A model generated the notes under the pieces. The model worked only from the letters and a program-made list of their open reading frames with translations. It was not told the origin of the DNA and ran no database searches. From NCBI GenBank assembly GCA_016290615.1, contig JAEEUS010000010.1:1-60363 (forward strand): a DNA stretch of 60,363 bases. The letters are read 5' to 3'. Positions 22,933 through 31,870 of this stretch are shown piece by piece. Numbering within the stretch: position 1 is the first letter of the stretch; every line of letters begins with the position of its first letter. The stretch comes from Lachnospiraceae bacterium. GTDB lineage: Bacteria > Bacillota > Clostridia > Lachnospirales > Lachnospiraceae. The position numbers were made by a program, and so were the translations under genes.

Positions 22933-25900
22933 TGATCTCAGCCTCCATATCCTGTCTCATCATGTTAAGCAGCTGATCATCATCCGTCTTTTTGAGCTGC
23001 TTCATCTCATAACCGTCCATGCGCTTGTCAAATCCGCATACTTTCTTATAGGCACAGTAGGTGCATGAGTTCTTTCTCTCATCTTCCTTGACGGGATTCT
23101 TTGTGATCTTTCCCGTTATGATATCATTGCCTATCTGTCTTAGCTTGAATTTTGCGAAATCGCTCAAAAGCCGCATGTCTTCGACATTCATGACTGATGA
23201 GAAGCTGCTATAACTGCCGTTTTTATTAAATCCTAAATTAACTACATCGGATTTTCCGTCTTTTATTCCTGTTATCCCAAGCACGTTTACGGGATCGTCA
23301 TTTATAAGCCCCTTTGTCTTGAGCGAATCCTTTATCATGCTGTTTATCTTGTCTTCATCTGTCTCATTGTCGACATCAACGGTATTGTCGGCAACCCTGT
23401 AGTAAAGCAGGGCTCCCGGCAGTATTTCCTTGTCTTTGAAGCGCTTTGAGCTCTCCTTCATGCCCTCGCTCATATATACCACCAGCTGAAGCTGCAGCCC
23501 GTGATAGAAGTTAAGGAGCGAGAAGTCCTTGTTTCCGGTCTTGTAGTCTATTACCTTTACATATACGGCGTCATCGCTCTCAAGTGTATCTATCCTGTCT
23601 ATACGGCCGTTTAGCTCCATCTTTTCCTGCTTATCAAGAGCAACATTTATCTCATCGAGAGTTTCTATCCTTTTAAACGGTATCTCAAGAGCGGATACCG
23701 CGTACTGACCTGCTTTTAACTGATATGTGAGCACGTCTACGGCCTTGTTTAAAACCCTGGACATTTTTTTGTATATATATCTGTTTGCCTCATTCTCAAA
23801 CAGGATGCTTCCCGACTGAATAACGCTTTCTTCAAGCGCCCTGCTGATTATCTCCTGACTCTTTTGCGGAGTCATATCCGTCCACGAAAGTCCAAGTTCG
23901 GCTACAGTATTTCCGTATTTTTCAAGAACTTCATGGAAAATGCTTCCCATATCCCTGTTATCGATATCATAGGTCTCGCGTTCCTTAAGAGTAAGGCCGT
24001 ATCGCAGAAAGTATGCATACGCACAGCCTGCAAACTGCTCCATCCTGCTGATGGATGCAAGCAGTCTCTCGCCATATAATATCCCCGCTATCTTTGCATC
24101 TATGCTCTCATCTCTGTAGCGGTAAAAGCTGTTACTTATGAACATATCAAGAAGTGATCTTGTACCTTCATTGCCAAGAGAGAGCATAAGCGATATCGCC
24201 TGCATCAGCTCGTCACGGTCCTTCTCGTTAAGATCATGGTCAGCATATTCACGAAGCATTGAGCATACGTATTCCTTTAGATATGCCTCGTTGCCGATAT
24301 CCTCAAGTCTGTTACCGGTTTGAGTCCTTTGAGGCTCGAGATTTTTAAATATCTTTCTTATAACGGGAATGATATAGGCAGGCCTCATGCTCTTTCCTTC
24401 GTTATCAACGCTGCTGTATGACATATACAGCCTCTTAGAAGGCTTTACGAGATTGCTGTACATGTAAAAGCGCTGTATGAATATCTTCTGCCTGGGAGTG
24501 GGAGCCAGTTCAAGGTCCATGTCGTTTCCGGCGAGGTATTCGCGCTCCATATCTGAAAGGATGCTGCACTTTGAGCTCTTTCTGGGAACATAACCGTCAT
24601 TTAACCCGAGGAAGAAGAGATATTTGACGGGTTTAAACCTGCTTCGTTCCATATCTCCGACTATCACCTTGTCAACACCCTGCGGTATCGTACCTACGCT
24701 TATCTCCTCAAAGCCTGCCTCCAATATGTCACTGAATTCCTCAAGCGTTATCTCTTCCTCACCCAAAAGTCCGCATATCTGCTCTAAAAGCTCCATAGTA
24801 AGCCTGTATATCTGGGCATACTCTTTTTCCCTGGTATAGTCGCCCATTTCTCTGAAACCTTCCTCAAAGAGCCTCAGGCGTGAATACAGATCATTCTTCT
24901 CATAGCACTCATATAAGGCCTTTACATACACATTTGCCTTCAGCTTGCCGGAAGGCTTTATATCGGCCCTTAAAACAGGTTCTATGCCCTCTATAAGAGC
25001 CTCTCTTATCCCGTTTATCTTATTGGCCAGTTTAATATCCTCGGCGGGGATATAGGACTCATAGCGGCTTTTGCCTTTAAGTCCGGTCTTTATACAGAAA
25101 TTCTCAAAGATATCCGTATCCTGCGGATCAAATCCCGCTATACCGCTTCTTAAAAAACGAATAACGCTGTCTCTGTCAAAGTTTTTGAGTATCATCCTGA
25201 GAAGGCTCTTTGTATACTCAACAAAGGGATTTAATACAATAGCCCTGGTCTTGTCTATATATACGGGTATGTCAAAGTCCGCAAAGGTCCTCAGGATATG
25301 GTTCTCATAGCTTTCTATGTTTCCTGTAATTACCGCCATTTCGCGATACTGAGCTCCGTTAAAGAGAAGCTCTCTTATATTCATGGCCAGATGCCTTACC
25401 TCATCAGATATATCGCCTGCTTCATAGAGAGCAAGTTCTTCAGGGATATCCGTATATGTATCAAAAGGATATCTGAACAGATTTCTTTCAAGATGAAGCA
25501 GCCCCGGCTTATCCTCAAAACGGTGATTCTTCTCACAGACTATGTCCTTTTGTATCTCGATATCATTTTCCCTTGCTGCTCTCATCAGGGTCTCGTATGT
25601 TTTGTGAGTGAGCGCAAAAAGCCCATCCTTGCCGTTTTCATTCTTTTCAAGGGTGAGCGTTATATATACCGTGTCGCACAGCTTCATGAGTGCAGTCACA
25701 ACTCTCATCTGGACCGGAGTAAAACCTGTAAATCCGTCAAATACGACCACGCTGTTTTTTATGAGCATGGACTGTTCAAGCTTTGCAGCAAGAAGATCCA
25801 TGGATTCTTCCGTTGTTATATATGAATCCGAGATATAATCCAGAAAATCAGCATACAGCAACCTGAGATCCTTAAGCTTTGCCTTAAGGGCTCCCTTTGA

Positions 25901-26338
25901 CTCGCTGAAGCTTATCAGCTTGTCGAGTTCTTCGGGTCCTATCCTGTATTGCATGAATTCGCAGATAGATGATTTTACTTCGTGAATGAAGCCTGTTCGC
26001 TTTAGATTTGAACTAAGATATGGAAGTCTGTCCTTTATATTTGCGGCAAGTCTTCTTAGGACAAGGCTCTTTCCGGTATCGTCGAGCACCAGTCTTTTTT
26101 CGCAGTTATTCTCTTCAAAGATTCGATGTGCAAGACGTAAAAAGCTGAGGACATCAATATTCATGATCCCTCCGCCTGCTATCTTTACCATATCAGCCTG
26201 TGTCTGCATGGTGAACTGATCCGGAACGATAACAAAATATCTCTTGTCCCGGTTGTTCTTTGCCATCTGATCTATGGTCTTGTATATGTATTCGCTTTTA
26301 CCGGTGCCTGAAGCACCCGTTATCATCTGTAATCCCAT
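22925..26338 (-). CDS. addB: AddB nuclease-helicase subunit
   Basis: 1137 residues, usual for AddB. It has the inactive-helicase Walker A GASGTGKSEYIY near the N-terminus, and a C-terminal nuclease with RIDRIDTLESDDAVYVKVIDYKTG. The four Cys of the family's Fe-S cluster are visible: one in FAGCAYAYFLRYG and three in NSCTYCAYKKVCGFD. AddB recognises the regulatory DNA site and supplies the second nuclease. Its ATG shares a base with the HD-GYP stop upstream (TGATG), and it overlaps addA by 8 bases. All elements look intact. Confidence 0.95.
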   Translation of the reverse strand: MGLQMITGASGTGKSEYIYKTIDQMAKNNRDKRYFVIVPDQFTMQTQADMVKIAGGGIMNIDVLSFLRLAHRIFEENNCEKRLVLDDTGKSLVLRRLAANIKDRLPYLSSNLKRTGFIHEVKSSICEFMQYRIGPEELDKLISFSESKGALKAKLKDLRLLYADFLDYISDSYITTEESMDLLAAKLEQSMLIKNSVVVFDGFTGFTPVQMRVVTALMKLCDTVYITLTLEKNENGKDGLFALTHKTYETLMRAARENDIEIQKDIVCEKNHRFEDKPGLLHLERNLFRYPFDTYTDIPEELALYEAGDISDEVRHLAMNIRELLFNGAQYREMAVITGNIESYENHILRTFADFDIPVYIDKTRAIVLNPFVEYTKSLLRMILKNFDRDSVIRFLRSGIAGFDPQDTDIFENFCIKTGLKGKSRYESYIPAEDIKLANKINGIREALIEGIEPVLRADIKPSGKLKANVYVKALYECYEKNDLYSRLRLFEEGFREMGDYTREKEYAQIYRLTMELLEQICGLLGEEEITLEEFSDILEAGFEEISVGTIPQGVDKVIVGDMERSRFKPVKYLFFLGLNDGYVPRKSSKCSILSDMEREYLAGNDMDLELAPTPRQKIFIQRFYMYSNLVKPSKRLYMSYSSVDNEGKSMRPAYIIPVIRKIFKNLEPQRTQTGNRLEDIGNEAYLKEYVCSMLREYADHDLNEKDRDELMQAISLMLSLGNEGTRSLLDMFISNSFYRYRDESIDAKIAGILYGERLLASISRMEQFAGCAYAYFLRYGLTLKERETYDIDNRDMGSIFHEVLEKYGNTVAELGLSWTDMTPQKSQEIISRALEESVIQSGSILFENEANRYIYKKMSRVLNKAVDVLTYQLKAGQYAVSALEIPFKRIETLDEINVALDKQEKMELNGRIDRIDTLESDDAVYVKVIDYKTGNKDFSLLNFYHGLQLQLVVYMSEGMKESSKRFKDKEILPGALLYYRVADNTVDVDNETDEDKINSMIKDSLKTKGLINDDPVNVLGITGIKDGKSDVVNLGFNKNGSYSSFSSVMNVEDMRLLSDFAKFKLRQIGNDIITGKITKNPVKEDERKNSCTYCAYKKVCGFDKRMDGYEMKQLKKTDDDQLLNMMRQDMEAEING

Positions 26339-27525
26339 CAGAATACACTCTGTCCCAGTATGCTGCGCTCCTTCTCCTGCCTTATCTGATCATCGATAGC
26401 CTCGCATGCGTCCTTGACTATACGAATATCATAAGCCTTTCCGCCCTGCGCTGTAAGCTCTTTCTTGATAGTTTCAAGATCAACACCCTTCTGCTCGAGT
26501 CTTGAAATGAAGTTTGCTATACCGACGATCCTTGCTATCTCGGGTATCTCATCGGCTCTTAACCCCTTGTAGCCGTCACCCTTCCATTTTTCATGATGAT
26601 AGAGTGCCGCATTGCTTATCTTTTCAAGTTCAAGCTGGTTTATGATCTCGTAGCCAATATCGACATGCTTTTTATATACTTCGTATTCCTCATCGGTAAG
26701 CTCTGTCCTGTCCATATATACATCAGGGATACCAATCTTTCCTATGTCATGCAAAAGTCCCGCGTAGTAATATGTCTTTAGCTCCTCTTCCTTTCGTACG
26801 CCTCTCTTTGCGGCAATGAGCCTTGTCCAGATTGCGGTAAGCTCCGAGTGCTTTGCCATCTGGGGGGATTTGGTCTCAAGCGACTTGTACATTGCGACTA
26901 ATACCTTAAGGTTTACGTCTCTTCTGCCGGCTTTTCCCTTTTCTATCAGTTCATTTAAGTTTTCCGTATATTTTCTCTTGTTTATCCAGTAATTGGTCAT
27001 GCCGTAAACAATGAGGTTTGCGGTAGCCATAAAGCATGTCATGATATATACGAATCTCTCGCAGAATTCCTTTGAGTACATATCAACCATCTTGTTGTTG
27101 ATATTGATCGCAAACACGACAGCCATGAACAGACAGCTGAACAGTCCCAGTACATTGCCCCATAAAAGTCCCAGGATGAAGACAGACAGTACAGCTATCA
27201 TCAGTGCTATGAAGCATGCGATCTGTCCGAGTCCGCCCGATAAGACTATCGTGAGCACTATACCCGTGACTATGCCTATGCACACTACATCAACATAGAT
27301 ATAGGTCTTGTGAGCGCTTATCTCCGAATCGATAAACCATGCCGTTAAAGAGACTGTAAACAGAACGACATAGTTATTCAGTCCAAGGCGCGCTGAATAA
27401 ACTATCGCCCATATCGTGGCGATACAGGCAACACGCTTAAGCCAGAGAGACATCTTGTCATCATGAGGTCTCTCTGCAAGACATTCAATTATACGTTCAA
27501 TCAACTGTTCCGCTCTCGATATCAT
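26338..27525 (-). CDS. Membrane HD-GYP-like protein with degenerate GYP motif
   Basis: 395 residues: about six membrane helices (30-180), then an HD-GYP domain (about 205-385). The HD pair is kept (LLHDIGKI, His259-Asp260), as is HHE (310-312). The signature DGKGYP becomes GDGYKGL (316-322), and the metal-binding VADxxDA becomes IANFISR (336-342). Cyclic-di-GMP phosphodiesterase activity is therefore doubtful; it may be a sensor or act on another nucleotide. It overlaps the previous HD-GYP gene by 29 bases and couples to addB by TGATG. Confidence 0.83.
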   Translation of the reverse strand: MISRAEQLIERIIECLAERPHDDKMSLWLKRVACIATIWAIVYSARLGLNNYVVLFTVSLTAWFIDSEISAHKTYIYVDVVCIGIVTGIVLTIVLSGGLGQIACFIALMIAVLSVFILGLLWGNVLGLFSCLFMAVVFAININNKMVDMYSKEFCERFVYIMTCFMATANLIVYGMTNYWINKRKYTENLNELIEKGKAGRRDVNLKVLVAMYKSLETKSPQMAKHSELTAIWTRLIAAKRGVRKEEELKTYYYAGLLHDIGKIGIPDVYMDRTELTDEEYEVYKKHVDIGYEIINQLELEKISNAALYHHEKWKGDGYKGLRADEIPEIARIVGIANFISRLEQKGVDLETIKKELTAQGGKAYDIRIVKDACEAIDDQIRQEKERSILGQSVF

Positions 27526-28714
27526 CGGCTAATATCTTTATCTTTCCTTCTCTTATAAGTTCGCACACGGCGTAGGCAAGCTTTGGCTCAAACTGCTCGC
27601 CGTTGTCATTTTCAAAAACATTTATTATATATTCCTTGGAGCACGGTTTCCTGTAGACTCTCTCCGAATTCATCGCATCGAGTGTATCCGCAACCGCTAT
27701 GATCCTGCCCTCCATGGGGATCTCGTCGCCTTTAAGTCCCTCGGGATATCCTTTGCCGTCATACCTTTCATGATGGTATCTTGCACCGTAGAAGATCTTG
27801 GGATAGAATGTCAGCTCTTTTAGTATGTCAGAACCCCACTTGGTATGATTCTTGACTACCTTGTATTCCTCATCCGAAAGACCTTCACTGTTGTTTAATA
27901 TCCTGTCCGGAACCGCGATCTTTCCGATGTCATGAAGGAGTGCTGCATTGTAGATTACTCTTAACGATGACGGATCGGCTGCATATCCGCTCTTTTCAGC
28001 TATAAGCTTTGAATATCTTGCCACTCTGAGCGAATGCTCCTTGGTATACTGATCCTTTTCATCTATCAGGGCGCTTACTATGGCAACCGAATCAAACATT
28101 GCCTGATCGACCTTCTCAAGCTCGTCTCCGAGTTCCTTCATGAGTCGCTTTTCCTGCGCATCCTGATCTATACGATTCTTTTTATAAAAAAGGTTCCCGA
28201 CAAATGATGCCGCAAAGGTACATGCATACATCAACGGGAACGTAAATGCATATTCATCGCTGTAATGATACGGGAGCATATTTCTGACGGGAGTATAGAA
28301 AATGACTATGCTGAATACCTGAAAGAAGGTACACCACCCGAGTCCGACAGGCATTCCGAATTCCACGAATATGACGAAAACCGCCAAAAGCCCCCAGTAG
28401 TAGCTTATTCCGTCATTTACACCGAATAAGCCGTAAAAAGTAAGAACTATTCCCAAAAAGATTAGGAAATTTAAAAGAAAACCTTTTTTATTTCGTACAC
28501 GTCTGCATATGAACGGTATCAGTATCAGTGCCGTACCGATCATATATGCAGACAGTACCATTTTTAATTGATCAACGTTTTTAAAGTTTACAGCGTATAT
28601 GATGATACCGAAAAAAAACGATACCTTGCCCAGGGTTTCGTAATCGAGATCCATATTCTTCTCATATTCATACACCGTCCGGATAAGCTCCGGCATCTTC
28701 AATACGCTTTTCAT
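27497..28714 (-). CDS. Membrane HD-GYP cyclic-di-GMP phosphodiesterase
   Basis: 405 residues. Six membrane helices (about 30-175) form a sensor region, followed by a short coil and an HD-GYP domain (about 200-395). Motifs are canonical: HDIGKIAVPDRIL (His261-Asp262), HHERYDGKGYPEGLKGDEIP (314-333), and VADTLDAM (341-348). It should hydrolyse cyclic-di-GMP to pGpG or GMP. It starts 16 bases after uraA and overlaps a degenerate paralogue. Gene order suggests duplication followed by divergence. Confidence 0.92.
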   Translation of the reverse strand: MKSVLKMPELIRTVYEYEKNMDLDYETLGKVSFFFGIIIYAVNFKNVDQLKMVLSAYMIGTALILIPFICRRVRNKKGFLLNFLIFLGIVLTFYGLFGVNDGISYYWGLLAVFVIFVEFGMPVGLGWCTFFQVFSIVIFYTPVRNMLPYHYSDEYAFTFPLMYACTFAASFVGNLFYKKNRIDQDAQEKRLMKELGDELEKVDQAMFDSVAIVSALIDEKDQYTKEHSLRVARYSKLIAEKSGYAADPSSLRVIYNAALLHDIGKIAVPDRILNNSEGLSDEEYKVVKNHTKWGSDILKELTFYPKIFYGARYHHERYDGKGYPEGLKGDEIPMEGRIIAVADTLDAMNSERVYRKPCSKEYIINVFENDNGEQFEPKLAYAVCELIREGKIKILADDIESGTVD

Positions 28715-28730
28715 AACAAAGTAATTCCGT

Positions 28731-30095
28731 TTATTCTTCGGGTCCGTTCTTTAACATGATATTTGTCAAGATACCCAGGATGAGCGCACATGCTATCGAG
28801 GTTATCGTAACGCTTCCAAAGTTAAGTGTAAGACCTCCGATACCTGCTATAAGTATAACAGATACTACAAATAAATTCTTGTTCTTATTTAGATCCACAG
28901 CCTGTACCATCTTAAGACCAGATACAGCGATGAATCCGTAAAGTGCCATGCAGACACCGCCCATTACACATGAGGGGATAGAATTTACAAATGCTACAAA
29001 AGGAGCAACAAACGCGATCAGAATAGCTCCTATCGCTGCTGCGATAATTGATGCAACACTTGCATTCTTTGTTATAGCCACACATCCTATTGACTCACCG
29101 TATGTAGTGTTGGGACATCCGCCGAAGAAAGCTCCGACCATTGAACCGATACCGTCTCCAAGTAAAGTCCTGTGAAGACCGGGATCCTTTAAGAGATCCT
29201 TTTCAATGATAGATGAAATGTTCTTGTGATCAGCGATATGCTCTGCAAATACTACGAATGCCACGGGAACATATGCTGCGAATATCGTAAGTATATAGCC
29301 GCCGTCTATTCCTTCACTGAAAGCTCCGAAAGCAGTCATGAATGTGAATGTAGGCAATGTAAAGAATGTTGACAGTCCGACTCCGTTAGCAACTAGTGCC
29401 TTGTAGGGCTCTGTACTGAGAACCTTTATGGAATCGATTCCTGCTGCGTTTCCGATAGCTGTAAGTATAGCTGCTACAACGTAACCAGCGAGTATTCCGA
29501 AAATGAAAGGAATGAGTTTTCCGAATTTCTTTCCGTATACTGAGCATGCCATTGTAACACCGAGTGTAACAAGTCCGCAAAGCAGAGCTACAAGAGGGCT
29601 TGCTAAAGCTGCGCCTTCAGCATCCTTAACTCCGCCTGTTACTATATCTCCTACTGCGTTTCCTGCAAGTGAAAGACCAATTATAGCTACTGTGGGTCCT
29701 ATAACCACTGCCGGCATGAGTTTGTCTATCCAGTCAACGCCGACAAGCTTTACAACAAGAGCTATCACCACATAAACCAGTCCGGCAAAGATCGCACCCA
29801 TGATCAGTCCAAAGTATCCGACAGCTACTGAGCTGGCACCCGCAAAGGCTGCTGCCATCGAACCTAAGAATGCGAATGATGATCCCAAAAATACCGGGCT
29901 CTTTTTCCTTGTGAAGAACACATAAACGAGAGTTCCCACGCCTGCGCCGAACAATGCCGCAGCCGGTTCCATACCGTTGCCTACAATGACCGGAACAACC
30001 AGTGTTGCCGCCATGATGGCAAGTAGCTGCTGGATGGCAAATACGATCAATTCGCCAAACTTGGGTTTGTCTTCAACCTGATAAATTAGTTTCAT
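28731..30095 (-). CDS. uraA: Uracil/xanthine permease (NCS2 family)
   Basis: 454 residues with about fourteen membrane helices. It has NCS2 motifs: the QQLLAIMAATLVVPVIVG start, VVFAEHIADHKNISSI (conserved Glu and His), and CPNTTYGESIGC. The VVFAEHI...PNTTYGE pattern is closest to uracil permeases (UraA/PyrP). A GGGAGG site lies 6 bases before the ATG. The leader contains a hairpin without a U tract (30128-30157) and no recognisable PyrR or purine-riboswitch motif. Downstream genes follow tightly, so it may head a five-gene transcript. Confidence 0.9.
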   Translation of the reverse strand: MKLIYQVEDKPKFGELIVFAIQQLLAIMAATLVVPVIVGNGMEPAAALFGAGVGTLVYVFFTRKKSPVFLGSSFAFLGSMAAAFAGASSVAVGYFGLIMGAIFAGLVYVVIALVVKLVGVDWIDKLMPAVVIGPTVAIIGLSLAGNAVGDIVTGGVKDAEGAALASPLVALLCGLVTLGVTMACSVYGKKFGKLIPFIFGILAGYVVAAILTAIGNAAGIDSIKVLSTEPYKALVANGVGLSTFFTLPTFTFMTAFGAFSEGIDGGYILTIFAAYVPVAFVVFAEHIADHKNISSIIEKDLLKDPGLHRTLLGDGIGSMVGAFFGGCPNTTYGESIGCVAITKNASVASIIAAAIGAILIAFVAPFVAFVNSIPSCVMGGVCMALYGFIAVSGLKMVQAVDLNKNKNLFVVSVILIAGIGGLTLNFGSVTITSIACALILGILTNIMLKNGPEE

Positions 30096-30127
30096 GTAAA
30101 CCTCCCAAACACGATGAAATTTGACAC

Positions 30128-30157
30128 GTGCACAGAGTCTGAAAAACCGACTCGCAC
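30128..30157 (-). promoter_or_regulatory. Unassigned hairpin in the uraA leader
   Basis: GTGC-GAGTC pairs with GACTC and, across a TGT bulge, GCAC (30154-30157/30128-30131 and 30149-30153/30135-30139). There is a 9-base loop and no U tract. It lies between the promoter and the ribosome site. Confidence 0.5.
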
Positions 30158-30172
30158 ACCCCTCCAGCGTTT

Positions 30173-30201
30173 AGGTTATCATAGGGATTTTTATTTGTAA
30201 A
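30173..30201 (-). promoter_or_regulatory. Candidate promoter of uraA
   Basis: TTTACA (30196-30201), 17 bases, TAACCT (30173-30178) with an upstream TG giving an extended -10. The -10 match is weak. Confidence 0.4.
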
Positions 30202-30264
30202 GAAGTTGTGATATATTTAATCTGATAGATTTTTAACAGCACCAGAAAGCCCGAAGGAGAGCCC

Positions 30265-31059
30265 ATGAAAGAGAAGCTTTACACCATACCAATCAACGAC
30301 GCTGTCAATGCCGATGACGAATGTCCCATGTGCTATATAGAGCGTTCCATAGAACAGGATCTGATGGATTTTGTTCTCGGAAGCGGTTCATCATACATGG
30401 AATCAGATATACGTGAAAAGACGGACGAGGCAGGGTTTTGCAGGACGCATTTTAAAAAGATGTATGACTATGGCAACACTCTGGGAAACGCCTGGATCAT
30501 GAAGACTCATATGAAGAAGATGATGGATGAGATGTGGCAGGCAAAGGCTCTTTATACAGTCACCAAAAACGGACCTGTCGCAATGCTAAAGCGTTCTACC
30601 ACTCCGGGTGCGAACGCATTCAGCGCATGGGTCAACAAGCGAAACAAAAAATGCTATATATGCAATGCTTTTGAGGAAAACTATGACAGATATCTGATGA
30701 CTTTCTTTGAGATGTATTTCAAGGACAGTGATTTTAAGGAAAAAGTAAATTCCCACAAGGGATTCTGTCTTCCTCACTTCGGAGATATGTTAAACTATGC
30801 CACATGTCATCTTTCAGACAAGCAGCAGAAGGAGTTTTCCGATACCTTCTTTCCTCTTATGGAAAAGAGCATGCAGCGTCTGTACAAGGATGTGTCCTGG
30901 CTGATAGACAAGTTTGACTACAGATACAAGGATGCCGACTGGGGCGATTCTAGGGAGGCTCTGCAAAACTGCATGCAGAAGCTTAAAGGCGGATACCCTG
31001 CAGATCCCGTATACAAGCAACAAAAAAGGTCCACAACTCCGCCGTCGTCGACGTGTTGA
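30265..31059 (+). CDS. Putative zinc protein with duplicated CxxC/CxxH units (DUF6062-like)
   Basis: 264 residues. It resembles a Lachnospiraceae family I recall as DUF6062, but I cannot confirm this. Two copies of the same metal-ligand pattern are visible: C20-x2-C23 with C59-x2-H62, and C130-x2-C133 with C168-x2-H171. The pairs are separated by 36 and 35 residues. The segments FCRTHFKKMYDYGN and FCLPHFGDMLNYAT are clearly alike, so the protein arose by internal duplication. There is no signal peptide or membrane helix. The function is unknown. The last codons contain the terminator of the convergent tetR gene. Confidence 0.8.
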   Translation: MKEKLYTIPINDAVNADDECPMCYIERSIEQDLMDFVLGSGSSYMESDIREKTDEAGFCRTHFKKMYDYGNTLGNAWIMKTHMKKMMDEMWQAKALYTVTKNGPVAMLKRSTTPGANAFSAWVNKRNKKCYICNAFEENYDRYLMTFFEMYFKDSDFKEKVNSHKGFCLPHFGDMLNYATCHLSDKQQKEFSDTFFPLMEKSMQRLYKDVSWLIDKFDYRYKDADWGDSREALQNCMQKLKGGYPADPVYKQQKRSTTPPSSTC

Positions 31060-31067
31060 AGACCTTT
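31022..31067 (-). terminator. Terminator of the second tetR, inside the convergent gene's end
   Basis: On the minus strand AAAGGTC (31061-31067) and inner CAAC/GTTG pairing close on GACCTTT (31025-31031), followed by TTTTTT (31022-31027). Most of the element is inside the coding end of the gene at 30265-31059. Confidence 0.6.
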
Positions 31068-31076
31068 AAATCCTTA

Positions 31077-31676
31077 TTAGTTGGCCGTGAGCTTTTTGAA
31101 TGTCTGAAGATATTCGATTATCTTCTTGTTCAACTGCTCCGGCTTGAATGAGGGCGAATCCATTGACTCGACAGTCAGACCCTTTATGGTGTAGTTTATC
31201 ATGTTCTCAAACTGATCTATATCCACACCGTTTCTCATGGCGGGCATCGAAAGCTTTGCCCTGTACTTATCAAGCGTATCTTTGTAGACCTTTATGGCTG
31301 CTATTGCGCCGTCTTCCATATCGCTTCTGTTTTCAGATATAGCATTTTCAATGAACTCATTCATATAAGGATAATTCTTGAGTACGTTTAACTTAGCAGT
31401 CTCAAGCTTCTCCAGATATGAAAAGTAATCAGTTTCCTCGCCGATTGTGCGTGAAAACTCAAAGCTCATATACTTTACGCTGTAATCTATAAGGAATGAA
31501 TACAGACCCATCTTGTTGATGAAATAATGAAACAGAAGCCCCTTGCTTATCCCTGCCTCTTTGACTATATCATCCGTGCTCGCATGCTTATAACCGTTGA
31601 TGGCAAATATCTTTAAGGATGCGTTGATCATCCTGTCCTGCTTCTCGCTCTTTAGGTCAAAAAACTTATCATTCAT
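31077..31676 (-). CDS. TetR-family regulator
   Basis: From the ATG at 31676 there are 199 residues. Codons further upstream would begin before the promoter at 31714-31742. The helix-turn-helix is KQDRMINASLKIFAINGY, then ISKGLLFHYFINKMGLYSFL. The N-terminal 60 residues resemble the TetR at 8180-8794, so the two are paralogues. The ligand domain is not diagnostic. A GGGGA ribosome site is rather far (about 12 bases). No obvious target enzyme is next to it; the divergent neighbour is a small membrane peptide gene. Confidence 0.88.
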   Translation of the reverse strand: MNDKFFDLKSEKQDRMINASLKIFAINGYKHASTDDIVKEAGISKGLLFHYFINKMGLYSFLIDYSVKYMSFEFSRTIGEETDYFSYLEKLETAKLNVLKNYPYMNEFIENAISENRSDMEDGAIAAIKVYKDTLDKYRAKLSMPAMRNGVDIDQFENMINYTIKGLTVESMDSPSFKPEQLNKKIIEYLQTFKKLTAN

Positions 31677-31713
31677 GTCGAATATAATCCCCTTTGGTTG
31701 ACTGACATAGACA

Positions 31714-31742
31714 ATCCTATCACAGTTTTTTAACGGTAACAA
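31714..31742 (-). promoter_or_regulatory. Promoter of the second tetR
   Basis: TTGTTA (31737-31742), 17 bases, TAGGAT (31714-31719) with an extended -10 TG. Confidence 0.6.
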
Positions 31743-31796
31743 TGCCCGAATCGAAACTAGTAGAAAACTTTTTTTGACCCACAATATATTGTATAC

Positions 31797-31824
31797 TTGT
31801 TTTCTTTTACAAATTGAATATAAT
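31797..31824 (+). promoter_or_regulatory. Promoter of the 70-residue peptide gene
   Basis: TTGTTT (31797-31802), 16 bases, perfect TATAAT (31819-31824). A 12-bp perfect palindrome, ACAATATATTGT (31781-31792), lies just upstream and could be an operator for the divergent TetR. Confidence 0.5.
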
Positions 31825-31870
31825 ATTAAATATAGGCTAGTTTACATCATCTCGCAGGAGGATAGAGGGT

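Noticed and set aside
25298-25825. Plus-strand open frame of 175 codons inside addB
   Set aside because: It is a shadow of the strongly conserved addB coding sequence on the other strand.
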